Positions 27,574-32,216 of a stretch of DNA of 32,216 bases are shown here, piece by piece (positions within the stretch are counted from its first letter, which is position 1; each line of letters opens with the position of its first letter). The notes beneath the pieces were generated by a model. That model searched no databases and had not been told where the DNA came from. It saw only the letters and a list, made by a program, of their open reading frames with translations. Source of the stretch: Hydrogenophilales bacterium CG_4_10_14_3_um_filter_63_21 (GTDB taxonomy: Bacteria > Pseudomonadota > Gammaproteobacteria > Burkholderiales > Thiobacillaceae). Both the position numbers and the translations under genes were made by a program. Location of the stretch: positions 1-32,216 of the forward strand of contig PFJX01000119.1 of the NCBI GenBank assembly GCA_002784045.1, in the 5' to 3' direction.

Positions 27574-27598
27574 CGTTTCTGTTTTAAGGAGTCTCAGC

Positions 27599-28639
27599 AT
27601 GATCAAAGCAGGCATCGTCGGAGGCACCGGTTACACCGGGGTCGAACTTCTCAGGCTTCTCGCCCAGCATCCGGAAGTGGAACTGGTCGCCATTACTTCC
27701 CGCAAGGAAGCCGGCATGCCGGTGGCCGACATGTTCCCCAGTCTGCGCGGCCGGGTAACGCTCGCCTTCAGCACGCCGGAAGATGCGCCGCTGAAGTCCT
27801 GCGACGTGGTGTTTTTCGCCACCCCGAATGGCGTGGCCATGAAACAAACTCGCGAACTGCTCGACGCCGGCGCCAAGGTCATCGACCTGGCCGCCGATTT
27901 CCGCATCCAGGACATCGCCGAATGGTCGAAGTGGTACGGTATGGAACACGCCTGCCCGGATCTGGTGGCTGAAGCGGTGTACGGCCTGCCCGAGATCAAC
28001 CGCGACAAGATCAAGGGCGCGCGCCTGATTGCCAATCCCGGTTGCTACCCCACCGCCGTGCAGCTGGGCTTCCTGCCCCTGCTGGAAGCCGGTGTGGTCG
28101 ATACCGCCTGGATGGTGGCCGACTGCAAATCCGGCGTCTCCGGCGCCGGCCGCAAGGCGGAGATAGGCGCCCTGTTTGCGGAGGCCTCCGATAATTTCAA
28201 GGCCTATGCCGTGCCGGGACACCGCCACTGGCCGGAAATCCGCCAGGGGCTCAACCGCATGGCCGGCCACGAGTCTGGCAAAAGCGTCGGCCTTACCTTC
28301 GTGCCGCACCTCACCCCGCTGATTCGCGGTATCCACGCCACCCTGTACTGCAAGCTGAGCCGCGACGTGGATTTGCAGGCCCTGTTCGAGGCGCGCTATG
28401 CCGACGAGGTCTTCGTCGACGTGCTGCCGGCCAAATCGCACCCGGAAACCCGTTCCGTGCGCGCTTCCAACCTGTGCCGCATCGCCGTTCATCGGCCCCA
28501 GGGTGGCGATACTGTGGTGGTGCTGTCGGTGATCGACAATCTGGTGAAAGGGGCCGCTGGCCAGGCGGTGCAGAACATGAACCTGATGTTCGACTTGCCG
28601 GAAAACAGGGCGCTCACCCAGATTCCGGTAATGCCTTGA
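27599..28639 (+). CDS. argC: N-acetyl-gamma-glutamyl-phosphate reductase
   Basis: A 346-residue ArgC, which reduces N-acetylglutamyl-phosphate to the semialdehyde in arginine synthesis. The nucleotide loop [17 protein letters not shown] (residues 5-21), the active-site ANPGCYPT with catalytic C149, and [12 protein letters not shown] are present, followed by the [10 protein letters not shown] segment with the conserved histidine. AAGGAG precedes the start. The rplM-rpsI-argC order is typical of betaproteobacteria. A terminator upstream separates its expression from the ribosomal genes unless there is readthrough. Confidence 0.97.
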   Translation: MIKAGIVGGTGYTGVELLRLLAQHPEVELVAITSRKEAGMPVADMFPSLRGRVTLAFSTPEDAPLKSCDVVFFATPNGVAMKQTRELLDAGAKVIDLAADFRIQDIAEWSKWYGMEHACPDLVAEAVYGLPEINRDKIKGARLIANPGCYPTAVQLGFLPLLEAGVVDTAWMVADCKSGVSGAGRKAEIGALFAEASDNFKAYAVPGHRHWPEIRQGLNRMAGHESGKSVGLTFVPHLTPLIRGIHATLYCKLSRDVDLQALFEARYADEVFVDVLPAKSHPETRSVRASNLCRIAVHRPQGGDTVVVLSVIDNLVKGAAGQAVQNMNLMFDLPENRALTQIPVMP

Positions 28640-28671
28640 TTTTTGTGGACGTATCCCCACTTAGCCCGTGG

Positions 28672-28700
28672 TTGACGGGCGCCGCCCCGGCGCCAATAAT
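28672..28700 (+). promoter_or_regulatory. erpA promoter with palindromic spacer
   Basis: TTGACG (28672-28677) and AATAAT (28695-28700), each 5/6 to consensus, have an ideal 17-bp spacing. The whole spacer is an inverted repeat, GGCGCC-GCCCC-GGCGCC (28678-28694), placing a possible operator or structure exactly between the two boxes. No IscR consensus site was recognised. Confidence 0.65.
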
Positions 28701-28734
28701 GCCCCGCACTTAGACCTGACATAGGAGTATCGCG

Positions 28735-29082
28735 ATGAATGCCGCGACTGAAATGAGCCCCTTCAACTTTACCGATAGCGCCGCCGACAAGGTGAAAGCC
28801 CTGATCGAGGAAGAAGGCAACCCCGAATTGAAACTGCGCGTATTCGTCACCGGTGGCGGCTGCTCCGGCTTCCAGTACGGCTTTACTTTTGACGAAGTGA
28901 CCAACGAAGACGACATGGTCATGGAGAAGAATGGTGTCACCTTGCTGATCGACCCGATGAGCATGCAGTATATGGTGGGCGCCGAAGTCGACTATACCGA
29001 GGGCCTTGAAGGCGCTCAGTTTGTAATCAAGAATCCCAACGCGGTGTCCACCTGCGGTTGTGGTTCTTCCTTCTCTGTCTGA
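28735..29082 (+). CDS. erpA: Iron-sulfur cluster insertion protein ErpA
   Basis: A 115-residue A-type Fe-S carrier. The three cluster-binding cysteines are seen: C43 in [11 protein letters not shown], and C107 and C109 in the C-terminal CGCGSSFSV. ErpA passes Fe-S clusters to apo-proteins such as the isoprenoid enzymes IspG/IspH. TAGGAG precedes the start. It has its own promoter in the gap after argC and a terminator 20 bp after its stop. Confidence 0.97.
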   Translation: MNAATEMSPFNFTDSAADKVKALIEEEGNPELKLRVFVTGGGCSGFQYGFTFDEVTNEDDMVMEKNGVTLLIDPMSMQYMVGAEVDYTEGLEGAQFVIKNPNAVSTCGCGSSFSV

Positions 29083-29097
29083 TGCCAAATCGACCTG

Positions 29098-29122
29098 AAA
29101 AGGCGGCGCAAGCCGCCTTTTT
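29098..29122 (+). terminator. rho-independent terminator after erpA
   Basis: Stem GGCGGC (29102-29107) and GCCGCC (29112-29117) with a GCAA loop, an A-run before it and TTTTT after it. The flanking A/T runs could let it act in both directions. It lies only 16 bp before the yacG start. Confidence 0.9.
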
Positions 29123-29137
29123 CGTTTGGAGCCGAAA

Positions 29138-29338
29138 ATGCCGGAAAAATACAAAAAGGTAGCTTGCCCCACCTGTGGCAAGGCGGTGGAATGGCGCCCG
29201 GAAAACGCCTGGCGACCGTTTTGCAGCGAACGATGCAAGTTGATCGATCTGGGCCAATGGGCGGATGAGAAATTCAAGATACCCGTGGAGGAAAACGATG
29301 GTCTCGACGCGAATATTGGCAACCCTGTGGGCAGCTAG
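29138..29338 (+). CDS. yacG: DNA gyrase inhibitor YacG
   Basis: A 66-residue zinc protein starting [14 protein letters not shown]. The four zinc ligands are C10, C13, C29 and C33 (CPTC and CSERC), followed by KLIDLGQWA as in all YacG proteins, which bind GyrB and inhibit gyrase. TTGGAG precedes the ATG at 29138. The stop codon TAG lies within the left CTAG that flanks the miniature element at 29339. The last 41 bases overlap the DNA ligase gene in another frame. Confidence 0.93.
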   Translation: MPEKYKKVACPTCGKAVEWRPENAWRPFCSERCKLIDLGQWADEKFKIPVEENDGLDANIGNPVGS

Positions 29339-30275
29339 TGCTTACTTGCAGAAGTCTGCGTTAGCACCGAGAGCCGCTTGGCTGCGGTTCGCGCCTTGCG
29401 ATCGGGCGCCAAGCGGATCGAATGTAGCGAGACTTCTGCAAGTAAGCACTAGGAGCCTGCTCGCCGGCTGGCTGCTACTGGCGCCCTCGGTATTGGCGGT
29501 AGAGCTACCTGGCCTGGCGCATGCCGAAATTTATCGCGCAGGCATCGATCCGGCCCGGTATTGGGCTAGTGAAAAGATGGATGGCGTCCGCGCTGTCTGG
29601 GATGGTGAGCAATTGCGTTTCCGCAGCGGCCGCCCGGTTGCCGCGCCGGCCTGGTTCACCCAGGGCTTCCCCGCGCGGACACTGGATGGCGAATTGTGGA
29701 TAGGGCGCGGCCAGTTCGAGCGACTTTCCGGCATCGTGCGCAAGGAAACGCCGGACGATGGCGAATGGCATCAGGTGCGCTATCTGCTGTTCGAACTGCC
29801 AGGGGCGGAGGGCAGCTTTAGCGAGCGCGTCACGGCGATGCGCCAAATTGTCGCCGAGGCCGGTTTGCCCCAGTTGCAGGCGATCGAACAGATACGGATC
29901 GCCGATCGGCAGGCGTTGCGGCGCAAGTTCGATGCCGTGGTGAAGGGCGGTGGCGAGGGTCTCATGCTGCATCGTGCCGATGCCCTGTACCGTGCTGGCC
30001 GCAGCGATGATTTGCTCAAACTGAAGCCTTGGGACGATGCTGAAGCGGTGGTCGTCGCGCACCTGTCGGGTAGCGGTAAATATGCCGGCCGCCTGGGAGC
30101 GCTGCTGGTGGAACTGCCGAATGGCCAGCGCCTGCGTATCGGAAGCGGCTTTAGTGATGCGCAACGCGACCATCCGCCCGCCGTGGGCACCACCATCACT
30201 TACCGTTATCGTGGCCAGACCGCCAAGGGACTGCCGCGCTTCGCCACATTCTTGCGGGTGCGCGAGGCGTTTTGA
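29298..30275 (+). CDS. Exported ATP-dependent DNA ligase (LigE-like) with an insertion in its signal region
   Basis: A 325-residue minimal ATP-dependent DNA ligase. GGAGG lies 7 bases before the ATG at 29298. Ligase motifs are intact: I, EKMDGVRA with the adenylated K93; [36 protein letters not shown]; a short OB-fold follows. A hydrophobic segment (about 53-67) ending VLA-VE looks like a signal peptide, suggesting a periplasmic enzyme. Residues 14-51 come from a 110-bp miniature element that added exactly 38 codons in frame; without it the N-terminus reads [20 protein letters not shown], a normal signal peptide. Export of the present form is therefore uncertain. Confidence 0.88.
   Translation: MVSTRILATLWAASAYLQKSALAPRAAWLRFAPCDRAPSGSNVARLLQVSTRSLLAGWLLLAPSVLAVELPGLAHAEIYRAGIDPARYWASEKMDGVRAVWDGEQLRFRSGRPVAAPAWFTQGFPARTLDGELWIGRGQFERLSGIVRKETPDDGEWHQVRYLLFELPGAEGSFSERVTAMRQIVAEAGLPQLQAIEQIRIADRQALRRKFDAVVKGGGEGLMLHRADALYRAGRSDDLLKLKPWDDAEAVVVAHLSGSGKYAGRLGALLVELPNGQRLRIGSGFSDAQRDHPPAVGTTITYRYRGQTAKGLPRFATFLRVREAF
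29339..29448. mobile_element. 110-bp miniature inverted-repeat element with CTAG target duplication
   Basis: Perfect 19-bp terminal inverted repeats (TGCTTACTTGCAGAAGTCT, 29339-29357, and its reverse complement, 29430-29448) are flanked by CTAG on both sides (29335-29338 and 29449-29452). A shorter nested repeat (CCGCTTGG and CCAAGCGG) lies inside. There is no transposase. The element plus one CTAG is 114 bp, so the ligase frame is kept. A 4-bp YTAR-type target is seen in some IS5 and IS701 relatives; the parent is not identified. It differs in ends and target from the element at 15402. Confidence 0.88.
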
Positions 30276-30301
30276 ATGACCTGATACCCAACCGCCAGCC
30301 T

Positions 30302-32216
30302 ATGCGCGTCTTGTCCGTCATCCCGCCGATGACGCAGCTCAACACTCCCTACCCGTCGACGGCGTATCTGACCGGCTTTCTGCGTTCGCGCGGCGTCGAC
30401 GCGGTGCAGGAGGACCTCGCCCTGGCACTAGTGCTGCGGCTGTTTTCGCCGCGGGGACTGTTGGCAATACGCGCCTCTATCGAGGCGCTCCCGAAAAGCA
30501 AACTCACACCGCTGGTTGCGGCGTTCGATGCTCAGTTCGATCGTTATCTCGCCACGATCACGCCCGCCGTGGCTTTCCTGCAGGGGCGCGACCCCAGCAT
30601 CGGGCATCGCATCGCCGGGCGGAACTTTCTGCCAGAAGGACCGCGCTTCGATTCCCTCGATGTCTACATCGACGATCCTGACAACCCCGACGGCGGCGAT
30701 CCGCTGGCCTGGGCGTTCGGTGCACTCGGGGTGCAGGACCGCGCCCGCCACTTCGCCACCCTGTACCTGAACGATGTCGCCGACGTGTTGCGCGAAGCGG
30801 TCGATCCACGTTTCGAGTTTGTGCGCTATGCGGAATCCTTGGCGCAAAGCCAGCCTACTTTCGAGCCGCTGGCCGAGGCGTTGGCAGCGCCGCTCAACCT
30901 GGTCGACAAGACGCTGCGCGACCTGGCCCTGGATGCGGTGGCGCGGCATGCGCCGACGGTGGTTTTGTTGTCGGTTCCCTTCCCCGGCACTGTCTATGCG
31001 GCATTTCGCATCGCCCAGACGATGAAGGCGGCACATCCCGGCATCGCCATTGTTTTGGGCGGTGGCTTTGTTAACACGGAATTGCGCGAGTTGAGCGAGC
31101 CACGCGTGTTTGACTATTTCGATTATGTAACGCTCGACGATGGCGAGCGTCCACTCCTGGCGCTGCTGGAATATCTGCGTGGCGAGCGGGGAGTGGATCG
31201 GCTGGTGCGAACCTTCGTGCGTTCACGGGATGAGGTTCGTTATATCGACACCGACGAGCCCGACATTCCCTACGCCGAAGTGGGCACGCCCACCTGGGAC
31301 GGCCTGACTCTCGATCGTTACCTCTCAGTGCTGGACCTGCTCAACCCGATGCACCGGCTCTGGTCGGATGGGCGTTGGAACAAGCTGACCGTGGCGCACG
31401 GTTGTTACTGGAAGAAGTGCAGCTTCTGCGATGTCTCACTCGATTACATTTCGCGCTATGACGGTATTGCCGCCGCCACGTTGGTGGACCGTATCGAGGC
31501 CATCATCAATGAAACCGGGCAGACCGGCTTTCACTTCGTCGACGAAGCCGCGCCACCGAAAGCCTTGAAGGCGCTGGCCGAGGAATTGCACCGACGCAAT
31601 CGCGCGATCTCCTGGTGGGGCAACATCCGCTTCGAGAAGTCATTCACCCCGGAGCTATGCCGGCAACTCGCGGACAGCGGTTGTATCGCCGTCTCCGGCG
31701 GCCTGGAGGTCGCCTCGGATCGCCTGCTCAAGCTCATGCAAAAGGGGGTGTCGGTCGAGCAGGTGGCACGCGTGACGCGTGCTTTCGCCAATGCCGGCAT
31801 CCTGGTCCACGCCTATCTGATGTACGGCTTCCCGACGCAAACCGTGCATGACACGGTGGATGCGCTCGAATACGTGCGGCAACTATTCGCGGCGGGGTGC
31901 ATTCAATCCGGCTTTTTCCATCGCTTCGTCTGCACGGTGCATTCACCCGTAGGCCAGCACCCGGAGCAGTTCGGCATTCAGTTGCAAACCCGGTTGCAGT
32001 CCCTGCCCCCCGTCTCCTTTGCCAGGAACGATGTCGGCTTTATTGATCCAACCGGCGACCCGACTGGAGTGAACCACGATGCCCTCGGTGTGGCGTTGAA
32101 CAAAGCGCTGTACAACTATATGCACGGCATCGGCCTCGATGAAGATGTCCGCAACTGGTTCTCGGACCGCGTTCCCCGTACCCGCGTGTCGCGCCACTTC
32201 ATCGAGCGGGCGCTCG
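30302..32216 (+). CDS. B12-binding-domain radical SAM protein (5' part, runs off the window)
   Basis: An open frame of 638 codons from ATG 30302 to the window end with no stop. The N-terminus MRVLSVIPPMTQLNTPYPST and the segment TVVLLSVPFPGTVYAAFRIAQTM to VLGGGFVNTEL (about residues 218-265) match the cobalamin-binding-type Rossmann domain of this class, though the DxHxxG cobalamin-ligand motif is not apparent. The radical SAM core follows, with HGCYWKKCSFCD at 367-377; cysteines C368, C373 and C376 give C-x4-C-x2-C spacing. Later GGLEVASDRLLKLMQKG and YLMYGFPTQT are typical SAM-core segments. The reaction is unknown. The gene begins 26 bp after the ligase stop with a weak ribosome site. Confidence 0.85.
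   Translation, partial: MRVLSVIPPMTQLNTPYPSTAYLTGFLRSRGVDAVQEDLALALVLRLFSPRGLLAIRASIEALPKSKLTPLVAAFDAQFDRYLATITPAVAFLQGRDPSIGHRIAGRNFLPEGPRFDSLDVYIDDPDNPDGGDPLAWAFGALGVQDRARHFATLYLNDVADVLREAVDPRFEFVRYAESLAQSQPTFEPLAEALAAPLNLVDKTLRDLALDAVARHAPTVVLLSVPFPGTVYAAFRIAQTMKAAHPGIAIVLGGGFVNTELRELSEPRVFDYFDYVTLDDGERPLLALLEYLRGERGVDRLVRTFVRSRDEVRYIDTDEPDIPYAEVGTPTWDGLTLDRYLSVLDLLNPMHRLWSDGRWNKLTVAHGCYWKKCSFCDVSLDYISRYDGIAAATLVDRIEAIINETGQTGFHFVDEAAPPKALKALAEELHRRNRAISWWGNIRFEKSFTPELCRQLADSGCIAVSGGLEVASDRLLKLMQKGVSVEQVARVTRAFANAGILVHAYLMYGFPTQTVHDTVDALEYVRQLFAAGCIQSGFFHRFVCTVHSPVGQHPEQFGIQLQTRLQSLPPVSFARNDVGFIDPTGDPTGVNHDALGVALNKALYNYMHGIGLDEDVRNWFSDRVPRTRVSRHFIERAL

Overview
The window is a GC-rich (about 60%) chromosome segment of a Gram-negative proteobacterium, most likely a betaproteobacterium. 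The rplM-rpsI-argC-erpA order, the rpoZ-spoT-ridA-recG order, a two-part YeeE/YedE transporter, a lipoprotein BamE, a short-form HisG and exosortase-associated EpsD and CAAX-like proteins all fit that group. The genus cannot be read from the sequence. Nearly every base is coding; no gap without a gene exceeds 300 bases. I see no rRNA, tRNA, CRISPR array or prophage.

Layout. Positions 84-7323 are on the minus strand: a secreted SCP2-like protein, a split YeeE/YedE sulfur transporter behind a perfect palindromic operator, then recG, ridA, spoT, rpoZ and fur. Reading turns to plus at 7405: bamE-dapB, followed by a PstS-like periplasmic protein, an outer-membrane porin and a membrane PAS-GGDEF-EAL protein that look like one signalling locus. 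htpG comes next, then a Phd/YefM antitoxin, a PIN toxin gene broken by a small element, and a DUF2442 gene that overlaps hisG. From 16899 to 25396 ten genes run head to tail with gaps of at most about 25 bp: epsD, a CAAX-protease-like gene, galE, rfbB, rfbA, rfbC, rfbD, rmuC, an EamA transporter and a SpoIIAA/STAS-like gene. A minus-strand pair (ydcF-like, osmC-like) converges on it. The last part holds rplM-rpsI with a clear promoter and terminator, argC, erpA, yacG, an exported ATP-dependent DNA ligase and the 5' part of a B12-binding radical SAM gene that leaves the window.

How the genes work together. rfbBACD make dTDP-L-rhamnose and galE makes UDP-galactose, precursors for surface polysaccharide; epsD and the CAAX-like gene in front of them belong to the exosortase/exopolysaccharide repertoire. 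SpoT and omega factor are stringent-response partners. erpA (Fe-S insertion) and fur (iron control) are both present but far apart.

The most notable structures are two non-autonomous miniature elements of different families. One (15402-15563, flanked by TTAA) splits the PIN toxin gene, and removing it with one TTAA rebuilds an intact 129-residue reading frame. The other (29339-29448, flanked by CTAG) lies in the signal-peptide region of the DNA ligase; it adds exactly 38 codons without breaking the frame and sits on the yacG stop codon. Two further long palindromes (4319-4385 and 13026-13056) look like dispersed intergenic repeats.
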